From NCBI GenBank assembly GCA_020735665.1, contig CP085928.1, forward strand, positions 1,192,001 to 1,256,000: DNA of 64,000 bases, given 5' to 3'. This stretch comes from Lachnospiraceae bacterium GAM79 (GTDB lineage: Bacteria > Bacillota > Clostridia > Lachnospirales > Lachnospiraceae). The position numbers and the translations under genes were made by a program. This document shows, piece by piece, positions 28,230 through 37,533 of this stretch. Position 1 is the first letter of the stretch. Each line of letters starts with the position of its first letter. The notes beneath the pieces are model-generated. The model ran no database searches. It saw nothing but the letters and a program-made list of their open reading frames with translations, and was not told the origin of the DNA.

Positions 28230-30260
28230 TTATAATATCGGTTTTCCATACATCTCATTTCTTGCTGCTACACTTCGGTCAAATTCTGTCCGTATGCGGT
28301 CACCATACTTCTCATAGACATCCGATGCTGCCTTTAACATGTCGGCATGTTTATAGATATCTCCCATCTTAAACAGTACATCTCCGCTCTGTCTGATACC
28401 AAAGAAATCTCCCGGTCCTCTCCGTTTCAGATCTTCTCCCGCAATATAAAAGCCATCGTTTGAATCTGCAAGTACATTTAATCGTTCCATCACTTCTTTA
28501 TTTTTCTTTCCACTGATAAAGATACAATAAGACTGCAGATTTCCACGTCCCACACGCCCACGGAGCTGATGCAGAGCTGCCAGTCCAAACCGTTCTGCAT
28601 TTTCTACCATCATAACCGTGGCATTCGGATTATTGATCCCTACCTCGATAACCGTTGTAGATACCAGTACATCAACCTTTTTTTCATAAAAATCCGTCAG
28701 GATACGGTTCTTCTCATCCCCTGTCATCTTGCCATGCAAATAGGCCACATGTATGCTGCTGTCAAGCTTCTGTGACAGATCTTCCGAATACTCAACTACA
28801 TTTGCCACATCATCTAAGGCTTCGCTTTCCTCCACCATCGGGCATACCACATAGACCTGATGTCCTTTCTTAACCTCTGCCCGGATAAATGCCTGTGCTT
28901 TCGGGCGGTAGCTCTCATCCACTACACAGTTTTTGATCGGAATCCGTCCTGCCGGCAGTTCATTAATTACCGAAATATCAAGATCTCCGTACATAATGAT
29001 CGCAAGGGTTCTCGGAATCGGTGTCGCACTCATAACAAGAACATGTGGCGTTCCCCCTTTTAACGATAATTTCTCTCTCTGTCTTACGCCAAACCGATGC
29101 TGCTCATCCGTCACAACAAGCGCCAGATTATCATATTCCACCTTGTCCTGTATCAACGCATGCGTTCCAACGATCACATCCGCACGATGCTCTGCAATCT
29201 CCTGATACGCTTCCCGTTTCTCCTTTGCCGTCATCGAACCGGTCAACAGCGTAACATGGATTCCATATGGCTCAAATAAGCCGGTCAGTTCTTTAAAGTG
29301 CTGATTTGCAAGTACCTCGGTCGGCGCCATGATCACACCCTGATAACCCTGCGTCGCACAGGCAAATAAAGCGATCGCAGCAACGATCGTTTTACCGGAA
29401 CCGACATCCCCCTGTACAAGACGGTTCATCACATGCTCTGAATTCATATCTGCCATGATATCTCGAACCGCATCCATCTGTGCCCCAGTCAGACGATACG
29501 GAAGGCTCTCGATAAACCCTGTCACCTGCTCCGTAAATGGTATCTTCGCCTGATTGTATTTCACCGTATCATGTTCTTTCAGACTATGCATATTCTCTAT
29601 AAATTCATAAAATTCATCAAAGGCAACCCGCTTGATCGCAGCTCTTAAGTGATCCTCCGTATCCGGGAAATGGATATGGGTTACGGCTTCATTTGCCCTC
29701 ATCAGATCATATTCATCCCGAATGTCCTCCGGTATATAATCTGAAAGCGTCTGAATCAGAGGAAGCGTTCCCTTTACCGCTTTCTGGATCGTCTTGCTTG
29801 TAATACCCGCCGTACAACCATATACAGGCTGCCATTCTTTTAAAATTTCCTGATATTGGGGCACTGTATAGTACTCCGGCTGGCTCATCGTATACATGCC
29901 ATTCTTATATTTCACTTCTCCGACAAAGATATAACGATCTCCAATATGAAAATAATTACGCAGAAAAGGACAATTAAACCATGTCAGTTTAATTGTCCCG
30001 GTATAATCTTTGGCATAGGCAGTCGCAATCGAGAATCCGCGAAGCTTCTTCACTTCCACCCGACTGTTGATCGTCACACTTACTGCCTGACGCTCATCTG
30101 CCTGTATATCCTGAATGTCAACAGGATCCATATATGTAATATAAGTTCTTGGATAATAATGGATAAGGTCACTCACTGTAGAGATACCAAGCTTTGCCAG
30201 ATTACCGGCTGTTTTTTCTCCTATCCCTTTAATACAAGTTACCTTATCCTTTAATTCCAT
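28230..30260 (-). CDS. recG: ATP-dependent DNA helicase RecG
   Basis: Branch-migrating helicase that remodels stalled replication forks and recombination intermediates. The 676-aa protein has an N-terminal helix-hairpin region, the wedge OB domain (about 45-150), Walker A GDVGSGKT at 284-291, the TDEQHRFGVRQREKL box, and motifs V-VI (VSTTVIEVGINNPNA, HQLRGRVGR). Length and order are standard. It lies 15 bases after the DAK-family gene. Confidence 0.97.
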   Translation of the reverse strand: MELKDKVTCIKGIGEKTAGNLAKLGISTVSDLIHYYPRTYITYMDPVDIQDIQADERQAVSVTINSRVEVKKLRGFSIATAYAKDYTGTIKLTWFNCPFLRNYFHIGDRYIFVGEVKYKNGMYTMSQPEYYTVPQYQEILKEWQPVYGCTAGITSKTIQKAVKGTLPLIQTLSDYIPEDIRDEYDLMRANEAVTHIHFPDTEDHLRAAIKRVAFDEFYEFIENMHSLKEHDTVKYNQAKIPFTEQVTGFIESLPYRLTGAQMDAVRDIMADMNSEHVMNRLVQGDVGSGKTIVAAIALFACATQGYQGVIMAPTEVLANQHFKELTGLFEPYGIHVTLLTGSMTAKEKREAYQEIAEHRADVIVGTHALIQDKVEYDNLALVVTDEQHRFGVRQREKLSLKGGTPHVLVMSATPIPRTLAIIMYGDLDISVINELPAGRIPIKNCVVDESYRPKAQAFIRAEVKKGHQVYVVCPMVEESEALDDVANVVEYSEDLSQKLDSSIHVAYLHGKMTGDEKNRILTDFYEKKVDVLVSTTVIEVGINNPNATVMMVENAERFGLAALHQLRGRVGRGNLQSYCIFISGKKNKEVMERLNVLADSNDGFYIAGEDLKRRGPGDFFGIRQSGDVLFKMGDIYKHADMLKAASDVYEKYGDRIRTEFDRSVAARNEMYGKPIL

Positions 30261-30275
30261 GTAGTTTTTCTCCCT

Positions 30276-31958
30276 TTATTCTACAGAAACAATGTAATAA
30301 TAGATTGGCTGACCACCATAGTAGTTCTGTACATCGCAGTCAGGGAAGCTTTCTTCCACTCTTGCCGCAAATGCCTCTGCATCCTCCTTCTTTACATCTG
30401 CTCCGTAATAAATACTGATCAGTTCGCTGTCTTCATCTACTGCATCTTTGATCAGATCGAATGTAACATCCGAAATGTCATTACCAACGGATACCAGTCC
30501 CTTATCACCGATACCCATGATATCTCCCTCATGGATGGCTTTTCCATCGATGGAGGTATCTCTGACCGCATATGTTACCTGTCCGCTCTTTACATTTGAT
30601 ACAGCTTCTAACATATTGTTTTTGTTATCCTCTAATGTCATCGTACTGTCAAACGCTATCATTGCACTGATACCCTGTGGCGCATTTGCCGTTGCAAGGA
30701 CGATGATATTCTTATCTTCACATAAGCCGGCTGCCTGATTGGCTGCAAGAACAACATTTTTATTATTTGGGAATATAAATATATTCTCGGCATGAACCTT
30801 CTCGATCGCATTCAGCATATCCTCAGTGCTTGGATTCATCGTCTGACCACCTTCGATCACATAATCAACTCCAAGCTCCGTAAAGAACTCCTTTAATCCA
30901 TCACCCATGGATACTGCGATGAAACCATATTGTTTCTTTGGCTGCTGTTTTTCTTTCTCTGCCTGTCTTGCAGCTTCCTGTCTGGCTGCTTCTTCCCGTT
31001 CTGCCTGCTTGATGACCTTCTCATGATGCTCCAGTCTCATATTATCGACCTTCATATTTGACAGATAACCAAGGGTAAGACCTTTTTCAAATGCCTGGCC
31101 CGGATGGTTTGTATGAACATGGATCTTTACGATCTCATCATCTGATACACAGACAATGGAATCACCGATCGACTCTAAGAACTGTTTCAGATCTTCTTCC
31201 TCTTTTATGCCGTATGGTTTTTCCAGATTAATAATAAATTCTGTACAATATCCGAACTTGATATCGGCCGACAGATCTTCAGAATACTTTGGATTGTCAA
31301 CACCGGATACTCCTGCTCCGGAAGGCTTTGTATCTGCAATTACGACACGTCCGAGAATACAGTCAACTGCACCCTTTAATACTTCCATCAGGCCCTGTCC
31401 GCCGGAATCCACAACACCGGCCTCTTTTAATACCGGAAGCAGCTCCGGTGTGGAAGCAAGCACTTCATCTCCATGCTTAATGATGGTTTCGCAGAATTCC
31501 TCCAATGTAATATCTGTACCTGCACATTCTCTGGCCTTAGTAGCAATACCTCTGGCAACTGTAAGGATCGTTCCTTCCTTTGGCTTCATAACAGCCTTAT
31601 AAGCTGTCTCAACCGCCTTCTGGAATGCATCAGCAATCTCGATTACTCCGATCTCTGTTTTATCCCCGATCTTCTTGCTGAAACCACGAAGAAGCTGAGA
31701 AAGGATTACACCTGAATTACCTCTGGCTCCACGAAGGGAACCGGTTGACATTGCCTTTGCGATATCACTCATTGTCTCCTTACAGGATTCAACTTCCCTT
31801 TTTGCTGACATGATCGTCATTGTCATATTTGTACCGGTATCTCCATCCGGTACAGGGAACACATTCAGCTCATTAATATAATCTTTTTTATTATCAAGGT
31901 TATTCGCACCGGCTATAAATGCTTTCTTCAGTGCAAGTGCATCAATCGTATTTTTCAC
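30276..31958 (-). CDS. DAK2-domain protein (YloV / FakA-like kinase)
   Basis: 560 aa. The N-terminal DhaL-type domain has ELNVFPVPDGDTGTNM (about 30-45) and GARGNSGVILSQ, which bind ADP-metal. A middle domain follows, then a Gln/Ala/Glu/Arg-rich linker at about 315-340, then a C-terminal DegV-like domain. Related FakA proteins phosphorylate fatty acids bound by FakB. It is directly downstream of an Asp23-family gene, the conserved arrangement in Firmicutes. The fatty-acid kinase role is inferred from the family. Confidence 0.9.
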   Translation of the reverse strand: MKNTIDALALKKAFIAGANNLDNKKDYINELNVFPVPDGDTGTNMTMTIMSAKREVESCKETMSDIAKAMSTGSLRGARGNSGVILSQLLRGFSKKIGDKTEIGVIEIADAFQKAVETAYKAVMKPKEGTILTVARGIATKARECAGTDITLEEFCETIIKHGDEVLASTPELLPVLKEAGVVDSGGQGLMEVLKGAVDCILGRVVIADTKPSGAGVSGVDNPKYSEDLSADIKFGYCTEFIINLEKPYGIKEEEDLKQFLESIGDSIVCVSDDEIVKIHVHTNHPGQAFEKGLTLGYLSNMKVDNMRLEHHEKVIKQAEREEAARQEAARQAEKEKQQPKKQYGFIAVSMGDGLKEFFTELGVDYVIEGGQTMNPSTEDMLNAIEKVHAENIFIFPNNKNVVLAANQAAGLCEDKNIIVLATANAPQGISAMIAFDSTMTLEDNKNNMLEAVSNVKSGQVTYAVRDTSIDGKAIHEGDIMGIGDKGLVSVGNDISDVTFDLIKDAVDEDSELISIYYGADVKKEDAEAFAARVEESFPDCDVQNYYGGQPIYYYIVSVE

Positions 31959-31975
31959 TTCTACAGTTCCTCCGT

Positions 31976-32335
31976 CTAATCTAGAATCTTTACATCTTCA
32001 ACAAATACATTTACCTGACTGACCTTAAGAGATGTAAAATCTTCTACTTTATATTTTACAGACTGCATCAGATTATCTGTTACAGCCTTGATGCTGACAC
32101 CATATGCCACAACGATATGAAGCTCTACCACAATATCTCCATTCTCATCAAACGTAACATGAATTCCCTGCGTGATATTGTTTCCTTTTAACTGTTTTAC
32201 GATTCCGTCTTTTACACTGACAATACCCATACCAACAATGCCAAAGCAATCGAGTGCTGTCATACCTGCTACCTGTGCAACCACATTCTCATCCAGACTG
32301 ACGGTTCCATTATCATTATTTATATATTCGTTCAT
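31976..32335 (-). CDS. Asp23/Gls24 family envelope stress protein
   Basis: 119 aa with the full Asp23 pattern: GTVSLDENVVAQVAGMTALD, IHVTFDENGDIVVELHIVVAYG and YKVEDFTSLKVSQVNVFVEDV. Such proteins are membrane-associated and linked to envelope stress. It is the first gene before the DAK gene (17-base gap), with its own promoter. Confidence 0.93.
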   Translation of the reverse strand: MNEYINNDNGTVSLDENVVAQVAGMTALDCFGIVGMGIVSVKDGIVKQLKGNNITQGIHVTFDENGDIVVELHIVVAYGVSIKAVTDNLMQSVKYKVEDFTSLKVSQVNVFVEDVKILD

Positions 32336-32458
32336 AGAAAACCTCCCATGCTTTTGTCCTGTTATATGATGTGCAGGAATCCCATCTCCTTATCATTCTG
32401 AAAAGTATATTTAAAAATAGGCAAACCTGTCTCACCATAATTATAAACATATAGTTCT

Positions 32459-32486
32459 ATTATAACAGAGAATATGCAAATTTCAA
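32459..32486 (-). promoter_or_regulatory. Promoter of the Asp23-DAK-recG group
   Basis: Minus strand TTGAAA (32481-32486), 16-base spacer, TATAAT (32459-32464), about 120 bases before the Asp23-family start. Confidence 0.65.
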
Positions 32487-32532
32487 GACAACCATTTATT
32501 GTCTATTCTTTTTAAAAAAATTAAAAATATGC

Positions 32533-32561
32533 TTGCATATAACAAAATTATCTGATATAGT
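32533..32561 (+). promoter_or_regulatory. rpmB: Promoter of rpmB
   Basis: Plus strand TTGCAT (32533-32538), 17-base spacer, TATAGT (32556-32561), about 57 bases before the start codon. It is divergent from the Asp23 promoter; nothing else is visible in this 283-bp gap. Confidence 0.65.
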
Positions 32562-32618
32562 AACATTTGTTGTGAACTTATGAGAGGATAAGTTTAATAA
32601 AAATAAGGAGGTGCTATC

Positions 32619-32804
32619 ATGGCAAAATGTTCAGTTTGTAATAAAGGTGCTCATTTCGGTATCAAAGTGAGCCATTCACATAGAAGAGCAAATAAGATGT
32701 GGAAATCAAATGTTAAGTCTGTTAAGGCTATCGTAGATGGTTCTCCAAAGAAGATTTATGTTTGTACTTCATGTTTAAAATCTGGAAAGGTTGAGCGTGC
32801 ATAG
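32619..32804 (+). CDS. rpmB: 50S ribosomal protein L28
   Basis: 61-aa large-subunit protein with MAKCSVCNKGAHFGIKVSHS and SHRRANKMWKSN. It keeps the zinc-type Cys pairs (CSVC near the start, CTSC near the end), i.e. the C+ form. AAGGAGGTG precedes the ATG, and it is monocistronic between a promoter and a terminator. Confidence 0.98.
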   Translation: MAKCSVCNKGAHFGIKVSHSHRRANKMWKSNVKSVKAIVDGSPKKIYVCTSCLKSGKVERA

Positions 32805-32823
32805 TTCACCTCGTATTCTTTCT

Positions 32824-32859
32824 AAAAAAGACTGCCATAAAACAATGGCAGTCTTTTTT
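32824..32859 (+). terminator. Intrinsic terminator of rpmB
   Basis: AAAAAAGACTGCCAT pairs exactly with ATGGCAGTCTTTTTT across a six-base loop; T-rich sequence follows on the plus strand. Confidence 0.92.
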
Positions 32860-32944
32860 ATTTTCTTTTTTCAGACTGCCGGCCAAGCTTCTATCATAAA
32901 TTCTCAAAATCTCTCCTGCCGTAACCCGGTCAGGTCATTGACTT

Positions 32945-33082
32945 TTAGCATCTGCAAAATAATATATATGCCATTAAAAAAAAGATTACAATAAGCAAAA
33001 ATTCCAGAAACCCTTCTACCAGATAGCTGAATATCATTCCGATTGCAACGAAAAAGAGGGCAAATCCAACTACACGCTTCAA
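32945..33082 (-). CDS. Small hydrophobic membrane protein (45 aa)
   Basis: A 46-codon frame, too short for usual cut-offs, reads (M)KRVVGFALFFVAIGMIFSYL followed by a second hydrophobic segment and a CRC end. Two membrane spans separated by a short acidic turn are seen. The start would be TTG at 33080-33082, with GGTGAT just upstream. Short two-span proteins of this style are common beside sporulation genes in Clostridia, but that is inference from general pattern. It lies directly behind the gerW terminator, so expression would need readthrough or a promoter I did not find. Another frame across the same DNA is longer but has no membrane or domain pattern. Confidence 0.6.
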   Translation of the reverse strand: MKRVVGFALFFVAIGMIFSYLVEGFLEFLLIVIFFLMAYILFCRC

Positions 33083-33096
33083 ACAACATCACCGCC

Positions 33097-33141
33097 AAAA
33101 AAAGACTTCACATACCATTATAAGATATGCAAAGTCTTTTT
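33097..33141 (-). terminator. Terminator after the gerW-like gene
   Basis: AAAAAGACTT (33099-33108) pairs with AAGTCTTTTT (33132-33141); an inner CATA/TATG extends the stem. Seven T residues follow on the minus strand. Confidence 0.75.
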
Positions 33142-33155
33142 CTTTTATGTCTGTT

Positions 33156-33563
33156 TTATTCCTCTGCCGGTTTCGATGCTTCTTCTACCGCCTGTTCAAT
33201 CTGCTCTTCTTCCTCTGTCTTTTCCTTCTTAAAGAAGCCGGTGATCCGGTCAACGATCTCAGGTGCCATATCAATGATCTTGCTGATGGCATCCTGATTC
33301 TTAATATTAACAAGTCTTGTCTTACCGTTTGAGATAACCAGAACCGCAGCCGGACTGAGCTTTGCTCCGATACCACCGGCCGCATTATTGCCGGTCTGTT
33401 TATTGAACGCACCGGCCGCCATACCGAAATTCACATCAAGAAGTGGAATAATGATCGTATCTCCTACCTTGATAGGATCTCCCACTACAGATTTGGATGA
33501 AACAAATCCATTCATTCCATGAAACAAAGTGCTGATCGTTCCGTCAATATTTGTATTTGCCAT
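33156..33563 (-). CDS. GerW/YtfJ-family sporulation protein
   Basis: 135 aa. The core SKSVVGDPIKVGDTIIIPLLDVNFGMAAGA and the Gly-rich GGIGAKLSPAAVLVISNGKTRLV are the family signature. In Bacillus, YtfJ (GerW) is needed for normal spore germination with L-alanine. The C-terminal ~35 residues are a charged, Glu-rich tail. The start touches the stop of the DUF2953 gene upstream, the conserved pair ytfI-ytfJ. Confidence 0.88.
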   Translation of the reverse strand: MANTNIDGTISTLFHGMNGFVSSKSVVGDPIKVGDTIIIPLLDVNFGMAAGAFNKQTGNNAAGGIGAKLSPAAVLVISNGKTRLVNIKNQDAISKIIDMAPEIVDRITGFFKKEKTEEEEQIEQAVEEASKPAEE

Positions 33564-34636
33564 TACTTATTTCCTCCCGAAATCTTTTTTAAATATGCCA
33601 TAGATCTTTTCACGTATTTATTAAAGTATACCTTGCAGCAATAATATAATATATTATAAACCCTGATTCTTCCTTTTATGAAAATATCCCCTTCCAATAT
33701 CTTCTTGGAAAAATCCGGAGTTATATCTATTTTATTATAATATAACGGTAAAATCAAACTCAGATATCCAAGCTGTTTTCCGGTAGATGCCGGATCTCCT
33801 GAACCATATGTTACCTGCCCTTTGATCTTTGTCGGATTCAGATGCTTTAATAACAGGATCACGTTTCGCTTTAACACCTGAAATGCCTGCTTCGTTGTAC
33901 CCGCCCGGACGAATTTCTTATACTGCTCCGCCTTATCTTTCATATGGTGCAGTTTTCTTACAACTGCTTCGATCTTATCCTTTACCGCAATAACAAATCG
34001 GTCGAACTTCTTACCGATACGGGTAAATATCGTCTCCGGACTTTTTTGAAATTCCGAATGATCTTCTGCAAATTCCCGGTTAGCATCTCTATCTTCTCTG
34101 TCGGGATCTGCATCCTGCATCATCTGATCTGACAAACCATCCTGCTGATCGGATTCAGCATCTTCTGCTTCCTGCTTTTCCGTTTTTTTCGCTTTTTCGG
34201 CTTCTGCCTGTTCGCGTTTTTCCTGTTTTTTTGCTTTTCGAATCTCTGCCTTTTCCTGTTTTTTCAGTTTTTTTGCTTCTCTGACTTCAGCTTTTTCCCG
34301 CATACGAGTTTCTTTTTCACTTTCTGTGACTTCTGTCTCCGTATCTGTTTCTTCCTGGCTTTCTTCCGAAAATCCACCTTCATTGGATACCAGCGTTCCG
34401 CCGAATGACCGCAGCCAATATACAAAGCCGTTTTCATCATAATTTGCTTTGAAGCAGAATACAAAACCCAACCATGAGGCTTTTAATTTGCATATAAAAT
34501 TGTCATGTTTTTCTGCATAAAACCGATACCGGACAGGAACGAATAATAATAAAAGCAACAGTACAAGTACAAGCCCTATCAGGATCAATACTGTAATCAA
34601 CAGAATCTTTAATATCAATAAGAAAATATGTAACAT
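33563..34636 (-). CDS. DUF2953 membrane protein (YtfI-like) with Lys/Glu-rich insert
   Basis: 357 aa. A long hydrophobic N-terminus (about 3-33) runs into PVRYRFYAEK; the C-terminal region has QVTYGSGDPASTGKQLGYL, typical of DUF2953. Between them is a ~110-residue insert of Lys, Glu, Ala and Asp repeats (for example KKLKKQEKAEIRKAKKQEK) predicted to be a charged helix or coil. It overlaps the gerW-like gene by one base. Function unknown; the pair is sporulation-linked in other species. Confidence 0.82.
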   Translation of the reverse strand: MLHIFLLILKILLITVLILIGLVLVLLLLLLFVPVRYRFYAEKHDNFICKLKASWLGFVFCFKANYDENGFVYWLRSFGGTLVSNEGGFSEESQEETDTETEVTESEKETRMREKAEVREAKKLKKQEKAEIRKAKKQEKREQAEAEKAKKTEKQEAEDAESDQQDGLSDQMMQDADPDREDRDANREFAEDHSEFQKSPETIFTRIGKKFDRFVIAVKDKIEAVVRKLHHMKDKAEQYKKFVRAGTTKQAFQVLKRNVILLLKHLNPTKIKGQVTYGSGDPASTGKQLGYLSLILPLYYNKIDITPDFSKKILEGDIFIKGRIRVYNILYYCCKVYFNKYVKRSMAYLKKISGGNK

Positions 34637-34650
34637 ATGCTCCCCTTATA

Positions 34651-34980
34651 TCAGCACACTGTCATGTCATATAGAAAATAGTCCTTACAATCAAACTTTC
34701 CGGTCATACCATATACATCCCGGATAATATCCCGTATAAGAAAAAACGCTCCGGCCTTTGTCATCGACATTCCAACGATAACGATATCATCTGTTCGTTT
34801 CTTATAGTACGGCTGCAGGAATTCATTTGCCTCATAAACCTCTAACAGTCCGTCCTCAAACAATGGAAGTGTTATGACATAAACATCCGCACAGGGCTTC
34901 CGCTTTTTTATTCTTTTTATCAGTCGGGATGCCGTCTTATCCGGCATAACTCCGGTATAAAGCCGCTTTGCTATTGTCAT
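34651..34980 (-). CDS. Conserved hypothetical protein (109 aa)
   Basis: Not recognised. From the ATG at 34978-34980 (behind AGGGGAG) it reads MTIAKRLYTGVMPDKTASRL, then alternating beta and alpha segments with CADVYVITLP and DDIVIVGMSMTKAGAFFLI, giving a small alpha/beta fold. No motif for catalysis is seen. It lies 15 bases upstream of the DUF2953 gene and just after the 475-aa gene, so it is probably part of one transcript. Confidence 0.7.
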   Translation of the reverse strand: MTIAKRLYTGVMPDKTASRLIKRIKKRKPCADVYVITLPLFEDGLLEVYEANEFLQPYYKKRTDDIVIVGMSMTKAGAFFLIRDIIRDVYGMTGKFDCKDYFLYDMTVC

Positions 34981-35012
34981 TTTTTCACTCCCCTGCTCTG
35001 TCCGACCTCTCT

Positions 35013-36440
35013 CTAATCTTCCATAATTCCCTGAATAATCACATAACATGCAAGAACCTCGCTGCGATTTGAACAGCGCACCAGTGCATTATCAATATAA
35101 TCTTTGATCTCCTGCTGTGTATTAAAGAACACAGGAATTGTAGAAAGTATCTTCGCCATGACCGCACGATTAACTACCTGTGAGTTTCCGGTAAATACCT
35201 CTCCGAATTCTTCTATGAGTTTATCCTTTTTCGAAATAATATATTCAGAATCCGCAAGTGCGCCTGTCTCAATCTTCACATGATCGATATCTACAAACAT
35301 ACTGCCGGATAACAGCTTTTCCAGTGTATCAATACGATGATAAGCATCCTCCAGACCAAGGCGGATAATATCCGGCTGATTGGAAGATATGATATCATAG
35401 ATCGGAGCTTCAAGCACCATCCGGTGTTCTCCCGCTTCCTCCTGTGCGCCTTCATTTGCAACCAGCATATCATATGCATCCGTCGGGAATTCATCTTCAT
35501 TTTCCATGGATTCATAGATACGTCTGATAATGGATAATGCCCGCATACAGGATTCCGATACTCCTGACTTGCATTCAGCCGCAAGCATCATGCTGTACAG
35601 ATCATTTACCAGCTCGATCAGCATCATATAATCTGATACGACATCATTGATAAAGCCTGCACTTTTATCCAGAACCGTTGACAGATTCCTGTATCCGTCA
35701 AAATCAAGATGTGCATAATCTCCCTCTTTAATAATCTCGTACGCTTCATGCAGAGAAGAATATTCTGTCTCGAATTTCTCCGGAAGCTGTAATAAGGCAG
35801 TTTCTTCTACTGTCTCTATAAAATCATCCAATGAACTGATCTCACAACCATTATAAATTGATAAAGTCTGTCCGATAATATCGTAAAATCTTGCCTTTGT
35901 CATACGAAGCGGAAGCTGACCTACGATCTGCTGGATCTTCGCATTTACCGCTACCTTATCCTTATCTGCAAAGATGAAGTTAAAGACCTCCGCGCTGAAC
36001 TGCTCTGCATCAAATTTCTCAAACATCTTCTCAAGTTCTTCGTCCACATTTTCCTCGAATCCATATTCTTTTCGGTTCAGGATATATTCGTACAACTCAA
36101 ACGCATCAGTATATGCAGTAAGTACCTTCATCTTCTCCGTGATCTTATTTCTCATTCCGGAGATAAGCGCCAGATCCTTGTCATCCAATTGATCCGCATC
36201 TCCTGCCAGATAAGTTCCGACCAGCTTATTGATTCCCATAACACATTCATAAATATATGGATCCTCTGCAAAATCTTTGTCTGCCATCAGTTCACGGATC
36301 ACGACATAGTTTAATGCAAATTTCTGACAGGCATATTCGAAATCTGCCGTCATGACTGCATCTGCAAATTTTGCAAGATTCTCATCCATATTGTTCTTAC
36401 GGGTTATCTCTGTGATCAGTTTTTTATCTTCATTATACAT
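35013..36440 (-). CDS. Large helical hypothetical protein (475 aa)
   Basis: Not recognised. The sequence is acidic and almost entirely alpha-helical in character, with many Glu/Asp-Leu-Tyr patterns and no signal peptide, membrane segment, Cys cluster or nucleotide motif. It starts at the ATG at 36438-36440 behind GAGAGGA at long spacing. It lies between the pseudo-rhomboid gene and the small 109-aa gene on the minus strand. A scaffold or regulatory role is possible but unsupported. Confidence 0.7.
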   Translation of the reverse strand: MYNEDKKLITEITRKNNMDENLAKFADAVMTADFEYACQKFALNYVVIRELMADKDFAEDPYIYECVMGINKLVGTYLAGDADQLDDKDLALISGMRNKITEKMKVLTAYTDAFELYEYILNRKEYGFEENVDEELEKMFEKFDAEQFSAEVFNFIFADKDKVAVNAKIQQIVGQLPLRMTKARFYDIIGQTLSIYNGCEISSLDDFIETVEETALLQLPEKFETEYSSLHEAYEIIKEGDYAHLDFDGYRNLSTVLDKSAGFINDVVSDYMMLIELVNDLYSMMLAAECKSGVSESCMRALSIIRRIYESMENEDEFPTDAYDMLVANEGAQEEAGEHRMVLEAPIYDIISSNQPDIIRLGLEDAYHRIDTLEKLLSGSMFVDIDHVKIETGALADSEYIISKKDKLIEEFGEVFTGNSQVVNRAVMAKILSTIPVFFNTQQEIKDYIDNALVRCSNRSEVLACYVIIQGIMED

Positions 36441-36480
36441 AACTATCTATTATCCTCTCATTCTTAATTAAATCCATCTC

Positions 36481-37323
36481 TTATTTATGCTCGTGCGTAA
36501 ACAAATGATCCTGGCAATATTCCTTGTTGCCTGTACATCTGGAGCAATAACGGAACTGCATGTCCGGTGCTTCCTTATCTGTGATGCCGCATACATAACA
36601 TTTATGTGTCACATTCTCTGAATTGTTGACACGCACCTGCTTCGCATAATTCCTCCTTCGCTTGATCTGCTTTGGAGAAAGCCGTCTGAAATCCTTTGTG
36701 CTGAAATAGAAAATTACAAAGTTTAAAAGTGACATTATGATATTTACACGTCCCATCAGGTTTGCGTTCATAAAATAATATCCTATAAACACCAGATACA
36801 AAACAGATAACCACTTCATCTTAACCGGAATGATCATTGCATACAGTACCTGCATATCCGGATAACAAACTGCAACTGCCAAAAATAAAGACAGGCAGAT
36901 ATAATAACTGGATACGATATAGATATGAGAATCCCATGACATCGGAATATGAAATACATACTGACAAAGTATATATGCGATCATCGTTCCTGCCATCGTG
37001 AGAAACATACCACCAAATATATACAGGTTGTACAAAAACGTACCGATTGAACGTTCTAATAGATTACCGATACTATAATAAAAAAACAACATAATGATAG
37101 TAAAGATACTGACACTTAATTCCGGAGGAGTGATTACCCATGTAAGTAATCTCCAAACTTCTCCCTGCATAACAAATGCAGGAACAAGAATCAGCTTTGA
37201 TAAAATCTGTGGTGCAAACATCAGAAGCAGATAGCCAATGACATATCCAAGGATCAGATACAGGGACAGATTCTTGATCGCATACCGACCAAACTTCCTT
37301 TCAAGCTTGTTTATCATCTTCAT
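36481..37323 (-). CDS. Rhomboid-like membrane protein with C-terminal zinc ribbon, probably inactive
   Basis: 280 aa with about six membrane segments in a rhomboid-like arrangement (EVWRLLTWVITPP, then IIMLFFYYSIGNLLERSIGTFLYN, the last like the LExxxGxxxFL motif). The catalytic GxSG serine and the helix-6 histidine are not visible, so it resembles a pseudoprotease. The C-terminus has CYVC..CSRC and CQDH, a likely zinc-binding ribbon. The ATG at 37321-37323 is behind AAAAGGAG; a longer frame adds eight residues. It begins the gene set that leads to gerW. Confidence 0.75.
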   Translation of the reverse strand: MKMINKLERKFGRYAIKNLSLYLILGYVIGYLLLMFAPQILSKLILVPAFVMQGEVWRLLTWVITPPELSVSIFTIIMLFFYYSIGNLLERSIGTFLYNLYIFGGMFLTMAGTMIAYILCQYVFHIPMSWDSHIYIVSSYYICLSLFLAVAVCYPDMQVLYAMIIPVKMKWLSVLYLVFIGYYFMNANLMGRVNIIMSLLNFVIFYFSTKDFRRLSPKQIKRRRNYAKQVRVNNSENVTHKCYVCGITDKEAPDMQFRYCSRCTGNKEYCQDHLFTHEHK

Positions 37324-37415
37324 GAATGGATCTCCTTTTAATTTCATTCATACTATTTGTTTTCGGTATATAAACAGATTTTCCAACATCTGTTATATCC
37401 ACAAATCAGGGAACT

Positions 37416-37444
37416 GCCATATTCCCATCCAATGAGAATATGGC
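37416..37444. other. Perfect 9-bp inverted repeat
   Basis: GCCATATTC (37416-37424) pairs with GAATATGGC (37436-37444). No T-run follows on either strand. It lies in the 210-bp gap between the pseudo-rhomboid and LysM genes and could be an operator or a weak terminator. Confidence 0.45.
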
Positions 37445-37533
37445 TGATAGTATCCCGACATTATCAAATTATATAATAGAACGAAAAACTTTACAACAGC
37501 ACAATCATGAAGAATTTCTAACTTTTATATATC

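Noticed and set aside
32904-33098. 64-codon open frame on the minus strand
   Set aside because: Its peptide has no consistent hydrophobic or domain pattern; the overlapping 45-codon frame reads as a clean membrane protein.
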